Made by a program: the position numbers and the translations under genes | Notes under the pieces: model-generated | Seen by the model: only the letters and a program-made list of their open reading frames with translations | The model's database searches: none | Told to the model about the DNA's origin: nothing | From: Sympetrum striolatum | Taxonomy: Eukaryota > Arthropoda > Insecta > Odonata > Libellulidae | DNA length: 64,000 bases | Reading direction: 5' to 3' | Assembly (NCBI GenBank): GCA_947579665.1 | Contig: OX388341.1 | Location: 4,402,001-4,466,000 of the forward strand | Shown here: one piece after another, positions 1 through 10,083 of the stretch | Layout of the letters: every line of letters begins with the position of its first letter | Position numbering within the stretch: position 1 is the stretch's first letter

Positions 1-286
1 TACTATCAACAAATATGTAAATGAGAAATTTTCGTTCAGGTTGTTCATAGGTTCTGAAATGGTGATACTCTCTTAGGTGGTGAGGATTTTGATCAGACGG
101 TGATGGATTACTTCATCAAGTTGTGCAAGAATGAAATGATGATGAAAACAATGATTCTTAAACAGGATGAAACAAAAGGATGTTGATGAGATGCTTCTTG
201 TTGGAGGTTAGACTCGAATCTCGTGAGCTTTTTGGAGGAAAGGAACCATCTTGTTGAGTCCATCAAAATGAGATGCAGCTGTCCAG

Positions 287-366
287 GTTAGTATTTGATT
301 AGACTAATCCCTTTGTGCATTTATCTCAAATTTTATACGTGATGCTCACTCAAGTTTATTTAACAG
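287..366 (+). other. Retained intron 1 of the BiP pseudogene
   Basis: An 80-bp AT-rich insertion separates codons for DAAVQ (ending CAG at 286) from ASVLSGEQ (starting GCT at 367). It begins GTTAGT and ends TTTAACAG, both good animal splice signals, and sits between codons (phase 0). Confidence 0.85.
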
Positions 367-531
367 GCTAGTGTACTTTCTGGTGAACAAGGCACAGATG
401 CAATTGTTCTCCTTAATATAAATCAATTAACTTTGGGTATTGAAACTGTTGATGGAGTTATGACTAAATTCATCCCATGCTACACTGTCATCCCAACAAA
501 GAAGTCTCTGGTTTTCACCACTGCATCCGAC

Positions 532-574
532 TACCAACACACCCTTACTATCCAGGTACCAACACACCCTTACT
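532..574 (+). repeat. 25-bp tandem duplication across an exon end and splice donor
   Basis: TACCAACACACCCTTACT occurs at 532-549 and again at 557-574. The first copy is coding (YQHTLT) and the second is the start of intron 2. The duplication copies exon sequence into the intron and creates or displaces the GT donor at 556. Confidence 0.85.
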
Positions 575-864
575 TACCCAAACCTGTTTTATTCTGTTGT
601 AAATTATAAGTAATGATTTTGATTTTTTTATTTCATCATACCATAGCTTTCCATAAAACAGCTGTAATTTTAAAGACATATGGATACTTATTAGCTATTT
701 TGGGATGGATCTCTTCTCTTTAATTTCGAATAATTTGAAACAAGTAGGTGTTATGGGAAATAATTCTGTATAGCTTTGAATGATTATTGAAAAGAAGTTA
801 ACTGACAACCTGAATATCATTTTCCGGAATAATATGCTTAATAGTTATACTTCATTCATACTAG
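556..864 (+). other. Retained intron 2 of the BiP pseudogene
   Basis: This 309-bp AT-rich segment separates LTIQ (ending CAG at 555) from VFEDDYPM (starting GTC at 865), adjacent positions in BiP. It begins GTACCA and ends ATACTAG, phase 0. A possible third donor, GTGAGA, follows the last coding block at 1055. Confidence 0.82.
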
Positions 865-1054
865 GTCTTCGAAGATGATTATCCCATGACTGAAGACTGA
901 TGATATTGAAAGAATGATTAGAGATGCAGAGGGATTTGCTGATGAAGATAGGAAATTGAAGTACTGCATGGAGGTAAGGAATGAAGGTGAATCTAATGCA
1001 TACTTTCTCAATCAGCAGCTCAGTGACAAAGACAAACTTGGTGCTCCTGGAAAA

Positions 1055-4000
1055 GTGAGAATAACTATTTGGTTTTGATCAAGCTTTTATGTTTTGGCTA
1101 TTATTTAGATTACAAAGCTGATTTTATGTAATTGCTTCTCTAAAATGTTTTACATCAAAATAGTCAACCTTTTCATATCTACCGCCAACTTTTATATCTC
1201 TGAGAGTAGTGAAATTTCCTAACTGCCCATCAGTTCCATAGTAATGGTGATTTATAAAGTAGAGAAGTCACTTTACTTTAAAAATTTATGAAGCAGAGTT
1301 ACAGCAAGCTAAAGCATATAATAATAATTATTACCAAATACCTTTGCTAAGTTTAGCAGAATATATCTTATGATGAGTAAAGTCCCAATTCCACGAGAAA
1401 TTTTTATTAAAAAACTTTGGCAATCCCTTTCGACTAAGGTCTAGTCATCATCTGGCAACATATACAAAAAGTTTGTGCAATATATATGAGGAAAAGAGGT
1501 GGAATCATGGGAGAGGTAAGGGTGGGAGGGAGAAGAAGGTTAGGGTATTGGAGGTAGCAGGTTAACAAGTGACAGCAATTGGGAGGAAAATTGTGAAAAG
1601 GTGTACTTTAGTGAGTTTTAAATTACTCTTTATATGATGGAGAATTGCCATTTGTTCAAATATATCTAACAAAGGCCCATTGGGTAAATAATGGATGAAA
1701 TAAGCTTTGGATTAAATGTGTGGTTGTCTTTGAGTAGGTGTAATGAGAGGCATTAGAGGAGTTTCTAAATCATTTTTAATGTTCTTTTATTCTAGGTTTT
1801 AAACATCTTCCTGTCTGACCCAAATAAGTTTTATTGAGAGGCTGATTTTTAGGAGCATTTGATACCAGCTTTTTATATCAAAGGTCTTAGGAAGGCAGTA
1901 ATAAATGTATGTTTAGGATTGCTTGAAATATATTGTGAAGTGAAATGAAAACATGAATATCACCTGAATTTTCTGGATTCACTCATAATAGCATTTATTG
2001 CTTCGTTCAGTCACATTGACAATTGATACTCGTTGCCTTCTAAATTTCCTCATTGCTGTTGAGTTGTTGTAAGGGGGATTCCAATCCACTCTTTTTTCAT
2101 GTTCCAACCATGCCTGCTGCACAGATTTAAAGAACCTAGCGATTCTAGTATTTAATATATTGCCCAAGTGATTCTAATTTTCCTTTCTAATCTTCTGAGT
2201 GTCTAATTGGGTTACATGCATCTCTCCTTAATATTTGGATTCCTTTAATGTAAATTGAACAAATCAAATAAGTCTTTCTTGAATACTAAGCCTTTTAATT
2301 CAATTAATGGTCATTTCTATTCACACAGTCAAAATGTTGGCGACAGTTAATGATGACTATGTACAAATCAATATTGTATTCCTATCACTTCTGAACCGTT
2401 TGCCTTACTGTGGATATCTGATCACTTATCTGATACATTTAGACCCACACTGGTACTCTTCCATAATGTCTCCTGCATATTCACTCATTTATTTCAGGGG
2501 AATACTAGTGAAGGTTTTGTAGTTGAGTAACGTGATGCCTCTTATTTTTCACAATCAAGTTCATCCTTTAAACTCTCTTATCATATACTATAGTTTTCAA
2601 TGTCATAACTTGATTACATCCCTCCTTTGTTGGATAAAAGCTGAAACTTTGATGGTTGTCTTGAAAATATATAACAAATGAATTACTGTCAGTTTTTAAA
2701 GCAATGAGATTGTTTTACCTGGAGAAAGACATTTTGGGAATGTTAAATATTGAGTCTTATTATAATTATCTGAGGTATATGTTTTCAATTCATCATCAGC
2801 CATTTTCAATCTTTTATTAGATATTGACTTCCCCTAGCTTTTTCCTGTCTCTATTCTGAACTCCTCTATGCCATGTTACCTCTAGGTGCTTGAGGATGAA
2901 TCTATTCCATTGGTCTCTTCACATATCTTGGTGTTCAGTTGAGAACTGTTGATTTATGCTCTTGTCATCACATGACTAACCACGACAGTTTTATTTGTTT
3001 CTTTTTACTTATAATGTCTGTCACTGCTGTCTTCATTGTTAGATAAGTGTTGCATTTTTTTCTTATTACTTTCCTGCAAATCAATCCTGACTTCCGATTT
3101 GCTGGAATTTCCACGTACGTCTTAAGACTACAAAACAGTTGGTGAGATGCTAACATTAGATTTGTGCCGCTAATATTAATCAGTTAGAGAGAGTCATGAC
3201 AGGGTATAATAACTGCTAACAAAAAATGCGTTTGAAAGATTTATTTTTTCAATTTCCTAAAGATTACTAATCTACAGTTTTTAATATATTTATTTGTAAA
3301 CACCGATGAAACAGCTAGCTTAGGAAGCTTTTCACATCAATAGAATTTTCGAATAAGGTGGATAAAATTTCGGAAAAATGAATTAATATTCACTTTTTAA
3401 ATCATAAGTCATTGTAGCATTCCAACAGACTTTATTGTAGATGTGTTGCTGATTTCTTCCTGGTTGATTATAATTTTGATAATCCTATGTACAAAAGTGT
3501 ATCATAATGAATATATCTTGAGGTTAATTCAGAAAACAGCATCTGGTATTATAGGCCTGTTGTCATTCACTTGAATGCACTCTGTACTTATTCTAACTTA
3601 CTTAACTTAATCTTCCAACTTTTTTGTGTTTTAGTTTTTTCTGTTTCTAAGTATGCGTCTAGATATACACTACGTCCTTCTATCAATATTTTACTGTAAT
3701 AGACTCAAGTGACACTTAGGGCTTTCTCTTTTTCTCGTAATTGATACATTTGTGGTAATCTATTCTTTTGCATAAAAGTTTCTATATTTGTTTCATCAGC
3801 TTTAACAATTTTTAATTTATTCATTCTGTTCAAAGAAACCACCCGGCTTGCAACCCAAGAGAACTTCCTCCACAATATTATTTTCTTTATTTTCAATTAA
3901 TAATTATTTAAACTATTTAAGACTTTTACAAGAATTGGATCCCAGTTTGTTTTTTTTAGATATTTCTGAAGGAATAATGGTTAATTATGATGTATTGGTC

Positions 4001-4169
4001 ACTGTTTTAAATATTTGATATATTTAAAGATATATATGAATGTATATGTTAGGAAAAATTATTTCCTTAGCTTTTCATTACTGTTTAACAGAGGATGCAG
4101 CTTTTATTTTAATTTTAGTTACTTTATTTGACTGTTGTTTTCATATCTTATTTACTCTTTCTATCTCAG
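1055..4169. other. AT-rich DNA without a recognisable gene
   Basis: No open frame of coding character was found. A weak echo of the next BiP exon may lie at about 1690-1790, where a DE-I, tryptophan and ALEE-like series appears in shifting frames with stops, but this is too decayed to call. The rest looks like intron or intergenic sequence. Confidence 0.5.
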
Positions 4170-4343
4170 GTATTATGCAAGATAATCCGGTCTTTTTGCT
4201 GAGTGAAATGCTACCCCATAAAGACCAGGGTTGAGTATTCTGTCAAAGATGCAACTTTAAAGAGAACTAGTTGCATGCCCATGCCTCTCCTGAATTCCAG
4301 AATCATCACAACTTAGAATGAAAGCCACCATAAATATCCCCAG
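4170..4343 (+). pseudogene. Splice-delimited exon-like island, decayed, unknown gene
   Basis: A pyrimidine-rich acceptor ending TATCTCAG (4162-4169) and a canonical donor CAG/GTAAGC (from 4344) enclose 174 bp that is less AT-rich than its surroundings. No frame is open throughout. One frame gives PVFLLSEMLPHKDQG then a stop, and a shifted frame continues VEYSVKDATLKRTS to a stop near the end. This reads like a coding exon broken by a frameshift, but I do not recognise the protein. It may belong with the island at 5644-5812. A chance pair of splice-like signals is the alternative. Confidence 0.35.
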
Positions 4344-5643
4344 GTAAGCAAATTTGTTAGTATTATTATGTATCCTTGTTATTGCATTCACATTTATTGC
4401 TTAGCATTTTCCTTATGAATGAAACAAATGCAGTGGTTCTCTACTTGCAGGGACGTGTATAAGAAAGTATCTCTCCTATCTTAGTTTTGTATATATTTAA
4501 TAAAAATCCCTCCATAAAATATTGCAGCCAGAAAATTTAAATGTTTCAATTTTATTAACCATAGAAATCGATCATTTACTGGAAGGGTTGCAATTAAAAT
4601 ATCAAAATCTAAAATTACTTGACTACACTCAAGTATGAAATTGTTTCATTTGCATCTTCCTTATATTTTGGTTAGTAGCATTTTGAACTTCCAAAAGTGT
4701 CATGGCTATTCATCAGCAAACTAAGTGTTTGTGAAATATTAAATTACCTCAAAAAGTAAACTTTTAGCATCATTGTAGGACTTAGTTGTCTTGAGGTTAT
4801 TGAAAGACACTGTACTAAAGGTCTGGTATTATTTAGATTTAACTGCATTTTGCTTTTTGAAAGTTTTGACTGAACTTAGGTCTTTTATTAAAGAAAAGAC
4901 TTCGACATCTCCCACCATTTCATTTCGCACCAAATTATTCTTTTAACGTACTGATTTCGATTGATTTGTTGCTGTATTTTTAATTTAATTATTTGCTACT
5001 TTATACATAAATTATTTCTTTCACATTTTCAATTTAGTTGTAATTGATAATAATTATTAATTTAATCCTTCCATACTAATAGAGATAATTCATGTGTTGG
5101 ATAAATTCTTTCTTATTTAATTAATTGATTTTTTACATGCTGTGATGGAAGAATTGTTTATATGCTGGCTAACTTCATTATTATTTAATTAATTGATTTT
5201 TTATATGCTGTAATGGAGGAATTGATTTAAATTTTAACTTTTTGGATGTAGCTTTCCAAGGAATTACTCTTTACTGCATATCTTTAAATGTACAATTTTT
5301 AGGGTGATTTAGATGTAATTTGCATGTAGGTATTTCAAAGTGAATTGCTGTTAAGCTTTGGAATACAAAGAAATAATGCTATGCAACTTGCTCATAGGGG
5401 TTTTATTGTAGTAGACTATCAAAAGATGACTGGTGTGCATTAAAATCCCTTATGTGCAAATTATATTCCTTTATAGCATGGAGACATTCCACAAAATAAC
5501 AACTGAAGCAATTCATTTGAAAATATTTTTTCTTCAAAGCAATATTGTTTTGGCTCATGTTGAATTTATATGTGAAAAAAATAGAAGAATATCTTTTGAT
5601 GTGACTTTATTGCATTATTTCAAAGTACACTTTTCGTTCACAG
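4344..5643. other. AT-rich non-coding stretch
   Basis: No gene was seen. The only structure noticed is a short local duplication at 5113-5224, listed separately. If the exon-like islands on either side belong to one gene, this would be an intron of about 1.3 kb. Confidence 0.45.
5113..5224 (+). repeat. Two-copy direct repeat, 68-bp spacing
   Basis: A 44-bp block beginning TTATTTAATTAATTGATTTT is present at 5113-5156 and 5181-5224 with about three differences. Both copies run into a TGCTGTRATGGARGAATTG tail. Confidence 0.8.
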
Positions 5644-5812
5644 GCAAACTGCCATGGAGACTGATCCTCAACATCCAGAGTGCTTCCAGGGCTATCGACA
5701 ACCTGCACCAATGGACAGGGATGACAACAGCAGTCAGTGCAGCCCAGGGCATTGTCATAGAGCTGGTGAACCTGCTGTACCTATTTCCATTACGGTTGAA
5801 TATAAATAAAAG
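5644..5812 (+). CDS. Possible internal or terminal exon of an unrecognised gene
   Basis: The acceptor TTCGTTCACAG (to 5643) and donor AAAAG/GTAAGA (5813) enclose 169 bp that is clearly more GC-rich than its surroundings. One frame is open through the donor and has high GC at third positions; it reads GKLPWRLILN, then SRAIDNLHQWTGMTTAVSAA, then GIVIELVNLLYL. A second frame reads from METDPQHPECFQGYRQP to a TAA at about 5807, which would make it a last exon. Base composition favours the first frame, but the second cannot be excluded. I recognise no family in either. It lies 40 bp before the hairpin at 5851. It may be live or part of a relic. Confidence 0.45.
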
Positions 5813-5850
5813 GTAAGAGGTTTATATCTCCACTAACCATCTTTGTCTAC

Positions 5851-6010
5851 ACTCTGCACTTTGTTGCCACAAGTTTTGCAGAAGCAACAGAAGGCCCCAA
5901 TTACCAACTTAGAAAGTCTTTGAATAGTTTAAATTCTCCAAAGACTTTCTAAGTTGGTAATTGGGGCCTTCTGTTGCTTCTGCAAAACTTGTGGCAACAA
6001 GGTGCAGAGT
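5851..6010. repeat. Near-perfect inverted repeat, 72-bp arms, 16-nt loop
   Basis: The left arm 5851-5922 and right arm 5939-6010 are reverse complements with one difference seen (5860 against 6001). The spacer is 5923-5938. Weaker complementarity continues outward for about a dozen bases on each side. A transcript would form one long, almost fully paired hairpin. No transposon ends were found around it. Confidence 0.95.
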
Positions 6011-6174
6011 GCTGACGAAGATAGCTGAAGGAAGTCGTTTAAACCTCTGATTTATTAATGGCTGTTTATTCAAGTTTATTTTCTCAATGGCAAATAAAGA
6101 AAATATCACTTGGCTGTTTCAATTTTCATTTAGAAGATGTTTTACCCTTCAAACACAAGGAGAGCTAGACTAGC

Positions 6175-6795
6175 AGGACCTGACTGGAGGATGTTGAGGT
6201 TCATTCTTTCCTCCTGCTGCAGCATCCTCCTGGACCATGTTTGACTACTGTTCTTGTATCCTCATGGGGGTAGTTTCATAAATTTTCCCATACAATTTTG
6301 TTCATATTTAGTACAATGATAGAACCCAAAGTATCATTCACAAATTATAATTTTAGGGTGCTGAAAATTTTGTAGTTTAAGCATAAATAATATATTTATT
6401 CTAGAAAATGATAAAGATTGCAAACTATCTGTTCAAAGCAGTGCTACAATTTGGTCAAGTCAGGAAAAGAGTAAAAGTAATCAATATTTATCAATGCATA
6501 CTTAATGAGAAAGCTATGAACAAAATTACATGATATTACAAAATTATTGTATTGAGCTCTATAAATTAACAAAGTAGAAATTAATGTAATTTTTTGTAAA
6601 GTTAATTTTTTTTTGGAGGCTTGTTATCCCAATTTCCATGTCATTATTTTCACCTGTCACAGAAGTTATTTTTTCATTCTTTTCTTTATTTTCATAATTG
6701 GCTAACTTATGCCCTACATCGCTATATTATTTCTATCAAAATGTATTATTAGTTTGGTGCCAGAGAATCCTGTTCAGATTGTGAAGTAAACAACA
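6175..6795 (+). repeat. Left arm of the foldback-like element
   Basis: Positions 6175-6520 pair with 8449-8100, including the CCTCCTGCTGCAGCATCCTC block. About 6525-6795 pairs less perfectly with 7125-6860, including GAGCTCTATAAATTAA against TTAATTAACAGAGCTC and TTATTTTCACC against GGTGAAAATAA. Confidence 0.8.
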
Positions 6796-6859
6796 CCTTA
6801 CTGAGAAAATTATTTTGTTCCACGTTAAGATTTGTCACAAAATAATTTATTCAAATTGG
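6796..6859. repeat. Centre of the palindrome
   Basis: GAAAATTATTTTGT (6804-6817) pairs with ACAAAATAATTT (from 6837) around a short loop, so the palindrome closes on itself here. Confidence 0.7.
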
Positions 6860-7125
6860 TTTTATTTACTTCACAATTTTATAATCTGCTCATAATTCTT
6901 TGGCACAAAACAGATAACACTTTTTGGTAGAAATTAATAAAGTATAGCTATTCATAAATATAAATAAAATTGGAGAGGAAAAATAAATTTGGTGACTGGT
7001 GAAAATAATAACCACATGGACTCAAATTGGGAGAACAAGGCATCGAAAACACATCAACTTTAAAAATCATTTGCATTGATTTTAGCTTCATTAATTAACA
7101 GAGCTCAATTCATCAATAGATTACA
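6860..7125 (-). repeat. Right arm, proximal part, of the foldback-like element
   Basis: Imperfect reverse complement of about 6525-6795. TTTACTTCACAA, TTTGGCAC and GGTGAAAATAATAACCACATG are recognisable mirror blocks. Confidence 0.7.
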
Positions 7126-7129
7126 GAAG

Positions 7130-8087
7130 GAGATAAAAGAAAAGTGAAGGGATTTGACGGGGTCTCAAGAAGACAAAAGAAGGAAAATATTAAAAGAGCT
7201 GTGGCAAAGGCAATTAGCTATGGGGAAATCCAGAAGAAAAATGGGGAAAGAAAGATGATTAGGATAGCTAGAGCCTAGAGATATGCAACATAATTTAGGC
7301 AAAGGAAGGACACATTAGGAGAGGTACCACAAGAATATGATAAGATCCTGAGTAGATGGAAAGAATATTCCACAAACTACTGAATGAGTAGAAACCAAGG
7401 GTGAAATATGAGGATGAAGAGGCAACCAAAGGAGTGGTACAGGACATCAGCAGAACAGAGGTGGAAGGTGCCCTGAGGAAGATGGAAATGCAGTGGGAGT
7501 AAACCAAATGCCAGCAGAGGTGTGGAAATGCTTAAGGAGGGAGTCGATGTCCTGTGGGATCTCATGAAGAAATTAGCCCAGCAAGAAAGAATTACCGATG
7601 AATGGAGGAAGAGTGTACCAATACAGAAAGGGAGATGCCCAGGACTGTGCAAATTACAGAGGTATCAAATTAATGTCACATGCTATGAAGTTCTGGGAGA
7701 GAGTGATTGAAGGAAGGATATGCCAGGAAACGTTGATAGGAGAAGAAATTTGGCTTTAGGCCAGGAAAAGGAACAACAGACATGATAATTGCACTGAGAA
7801 AACTAATGGAAGGCACAAAGAAAAACCAGTAGGTCTGCATCTGATGTTCATTGACCTGTAAAAGGTGAACAACAAGGTGACTAGACAGGAAGTTTGGAGG
7901 TGCTTAAGAGAGAAAGAAGTACCGGAGAAATATTTAAGGCTAGTGAAGGAAATGTACAAAGAGAAAGGGTGGAGATGGGAGTACATCTTAGAGAGGGAGA
8001 AGAAGATTAAAATAAAGTAATACATAACCCCATACACCATGGGAAAAGGCTGATATAAAGAAGAAGAGTAATACAAGATCATTAGAG
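7130..8087 (+). mobile_element. RTE-like non-LTR retrotransposon relic (linker, RT and 3' end)
   Basis: Broken frames give the usual order of this pol protein. The linker reads KRAVAKAISYGEIQKKNG (about 7190-7240), then MIRIARA and VVQDISRTEVEGALRKM (7436-7486). RT follows with PAEVWKCL, VDVLWDLMKKLAQQERITDE and WRKSV, then NYRGIKLMSHAMKFWERVIE (about 7655-7710), FGFRPGKGTTDMIIALRKLM and LHLMFIDL (about 7832-7860). Last is QEVWRCLREKEVPEKYLRLV with KEMY (about 7886-7960). The sequence then jumps to a 3' tail with GAAGAAGAAGAT-like runs. Stops and frameshifts are frequent, the endonuclease and C-terminal RT are missing, and the FIDL block is followed by a stop. The RTE assignment rests on the linker and RT wording and on the 3' tail. 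It sits inside the right arm of the foldback element, so it inserted later. Confidence 0.85.
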
Positions 8088-8089
8088 TA

Positions 8090-8449
8090 GTTTTTAATTT
8101 TGTTGATGTCATATATTTCTTATGAAGTACGCATTGATAAATATTGATTACTTTTACCCTTTTCCTGACTTGACCAATTTGTAGCACTGCATTGAACAGA
8201 TAGTTTTCAACTTTTGTCATTTTCTAGAATAAATATATTATTTATACTTAAACTACAAAATTTTCAATCCCAAAAAATGATGATTTGTGAATGATACTTT
8301 TCTATCATTCTACTAAATATGAATAAAATTATATTGTAAAATTTATAAAACTACCCTCACGAGAATACAAGAACAGTAGTCAAACATGGTCCAGGAGGAT
8401 GCTGCAGCAGGAGGAAAGAATGAACCTCAACATCCTCCAGTCAGGTCCT
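8090..8449 (-). repeat. Right arm, distal part, of the foldback-like element
   Basis: Reverse complement of about 6175-6530 with scattered differences. The last 70 bp next to the end are nearly identical to the left end. Confidence 0.85.
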
Positions 8450-8490
8450 AACAGAATAAGAAGCAAGTGAGAAGTGCTACTTACATACAT

Positions 8491-8548
8491 GGCCAGATTG
8501 AGGGGGGGCCAGTGGCCCCGGGCCTCCACCACTTGGGGGCCCCCACCT
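8491..8548. mobile_element. GC-rich end of a hAT-type (ZMYM1-like) transposon
   Basis: A sharp GC island in AT-rich DNA: GATTGAGGGGGGGCCAGTGG, then a CCCCGGGCC block and a 10-bp palindrome GGGGGCCCCC at 8535-8544. Ends of this wording are common in animal hAT elements that encode ZMYM1-like proteins, and a transposase relic of that kind lies 1.8 kb downstream at 10340. That link is inference. Confidence 0.5.
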
Positions 8549-8979
8549 GCAGTGATAAAATTTTCTGTCGAAAACAATTTTTTTTGTACCTTGGATCAAA
8601 AAACTAGCTTTCAATGATTAAGCACATCATAGTAAATCTGAATTCGAAAAAATTGATTAAAACTTGTCGATGAATTGTTTAATAATCAAGTTTTCCAGTT
8701 ACAATAAGTGGTAAATATAATGAACTAATGTACCAAAATTTTGAGCATTCAAAAGCCATGTGCACTTTATATTCTTTATATTTGCAGCTGACTTGATACT
8801 AGAATGGGTGTAAATATAAGTATAAGTATCGATATGCTTTTGAAAAAGTATTAGAAAAGGGAAAGCAGGAGAAGTGTGCTGTGAGTGGGCAGTGGTGAGA
8901 ACAAGTCTGTGCCAGAGATGGTGTAGTGAGTGGGGATTGGGACATGAGGAGTGGGAGAATTTCTCGCACAATTTTCACG
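8549..8979. other. Non-coding stretch, nothing recognised
   Basis: AT-rich in its first half and G-rich on this strand at about 8850-8965. No coding frame or repeat was identified. It may be the interior of the hAT element. Confidence 0.4.
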
Positions 8980-9325
8980 CCCTGCCAGGTATGTGCGATT
9001 TGGCGCCATTCTGACGATTTTTCGTCAACCTTTTGGTGACCAAAATTACGAGCCTAGCGACCTGGCGACTGGTGACTTTTTGGCGATTTTTTATATATTT
9101 TTGCAGCAATTTTGGCGATTTTCTATTAAAAAAAAACATTTTTTTGAAATTTTTTTTCCGACCCCATACGTCTGTCCTAGTCAATTCTTATATTTTTCCT
9201 ATGACCCAAACCGGTCGAACACCGTGTTTTTATTTGAATATTCCCTCTAAAAATGGAAATTTCACTCGATTAGCTGTTGTCGCCAATATGGCGATAACTT
9301 GAGTTGTAGGTGGCGATTTCCAGCA
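8980..9325. repeat. Degenerate TGGCGA/TCGCCA-rich patch
   Basis: TGGCG or TGGTGA occurs repeatedly (near 9000, 9033, 9063, 9072, 9079, 9113, 9288 and 9310), interspersed with GATTTTT runs. Long overlapping open frames on both strands come from this low-complexity pattern. No protein family was recognised. Confidence 0.45.
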
Positions 9326-10083
9326 CCCTGTCATGGCTGCTACAAAAATTTATGTTTCGTGTATTGTATGTATCGAAAAGTTTTATACCTCATCGAGTTT
9401 ATAAACATAACAATTTTGTTCACATTCTCGTGACAGTTACCATGGATAAGAGTAATTGGAGAGGTAGTTTGTTTTTTGGTATTTTTTTGCACATTTGTCA
9501 AGAAAATCTTGACAATTTTTGTGATGAAGTCCAGTGTTGGGATTTCTAGTATTTTCTATTGTACAATTTAGGTTAGGTACGAGGGAAAACGGATTGTTTT
9601 TTGTGTAGCAGTAGATTAGTATTGCGGAATAATTTATTTTATGACGATTTGTTTTAAATTGTGTTCATTTTGTAAGGGAAAAAGTGGAAATAATTTTGTG
9701 CCATGATTTTCAGGTTAAAAGGATTTTGTTCGAATACAGATAGCCATGATATTTATTTTGCCTTGTTTCTGTAATTTATGAGCGTAGACAGAAATTATTG
9801 GGGAATGATTTTCGTTAATCCTTTTTCTGGGATGCATGTTTACATAATGTGCATATTTTTTATTATATATGTATATGACTTTTGAGTAAATTTTAAGGAC
9901 ATAGTGCTTTATAATTATTCGCACTTAGGTTGAAAAATAGTGCGGGGGGGCATCAACTGGGACTGTTCCAAAACAAAGAGCCGAGCTTGATGATAAAAAT
10001 AAGATTTAGATTGACGAAGTTCAAAGCTGTTTCCTTGAATGATAAGATTTGAACGAGGGAAAAATGCGAAAAATAAAAGTGAC
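9326..10083. other. Non-coding stretch with one small inverted repeat
   Basis: No gene was supported. TGTCAAGA and TCTTGACA form an 8-bp-arm, 3-nt-loop dyad at 9496-9514, with no terminator-like context. Confidence 0.4.

Larger units (their letters stand above)
38..1054 (+). pseudogene. BiP/GRP78 (HSP70 family) pseudogene, introns retained
   Basis: Translated pieces match the ER chaperone BiP in the right order. The first is [20 protein letters not shown] (58-117, nucleotide-binding domain). DEMLLVGG then a stop then TRI follows at 185, then GKEPS (about 237), DAAVQ (up to 286) and ASVLSGEQ. An open 63-codon block (367-555) contains LTLGIETV and VIPTKK. VFEDDYPMTED follows at 865, and DDIERMIRDAEGFADED plus LSDKDKLGA run to about 1054. 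Damage: in-frame stops after KGC, after VGG and after MTED; about 70 residues missing before DEMLLVGG; about 60 missing before DDIERM; and a frame change near 900. BiP normally has about 650 residues, so this is an internal to C-terminal relic, and the N-terminal part lies off the window or is lost. Gaps at 287-366 and 556-864 are GT-AG introns, so it arose by DNA duplication rather than retrotransposition. The LTLGIETV context fits BiP better than cytosolic Hsc70. Confidence 0.9.
6175..8449. mobile_element. Foldback-like palindromic element with long inverted arms
   Basis: The ends are inverted copies: AGGACCTGACTGGAGGATG at 6175 and its complement ending at 8449. The left arm runs 6175 to about 6795. 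Its partner is split into two pieces, about 6860-7125 and about 8090-8449, because an RTE-like relic lies between them. Without that relic the element would be about 1.3 kb, almost all palindrome, centred near 6826. The outer 350 bp of the arms are more alike than the inner parts. No transposase was seen, so the element is non-autonomous. No convincing target-site duplication was found. Foldback/Galileo-like elements and long-arm MITEs have this build, but the superfamily is not assigned. Confidence 0.8.

Noticed and set aside
1501..1620. G-rich run after 1500 as a promoter or coding island
   Set aside because: No open frame or recognised element; simple purine-rich sequence.
5653..5809. Short reading frame METDPQHPECFQGYRQP to a TAA as a complete small protein
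   Set aside because: Lies within a splice-bounded island, and the alternative frame has more coding-like third positions; kept only as an alternative reading.
7295..8220. Minus-strand open frames of 70-154 codons
   Set aside because: Antisense shadows of the RTE-like relic, which is clearly coding-derived on the plus strand.
8951..9302. Overlapping open frames of up to 99 codons on both strands
   Set aside because: They arise from the TGGCGA-rich low-complexity patch; no family wording and no codon bias.
9496..9514. Small dyad TGTCAAGA/TCTTGACA as a regulatory site or terminator
   Set aside because: Short and isolated, with no gene or T-run beside it; expected by chance in a window of this size.
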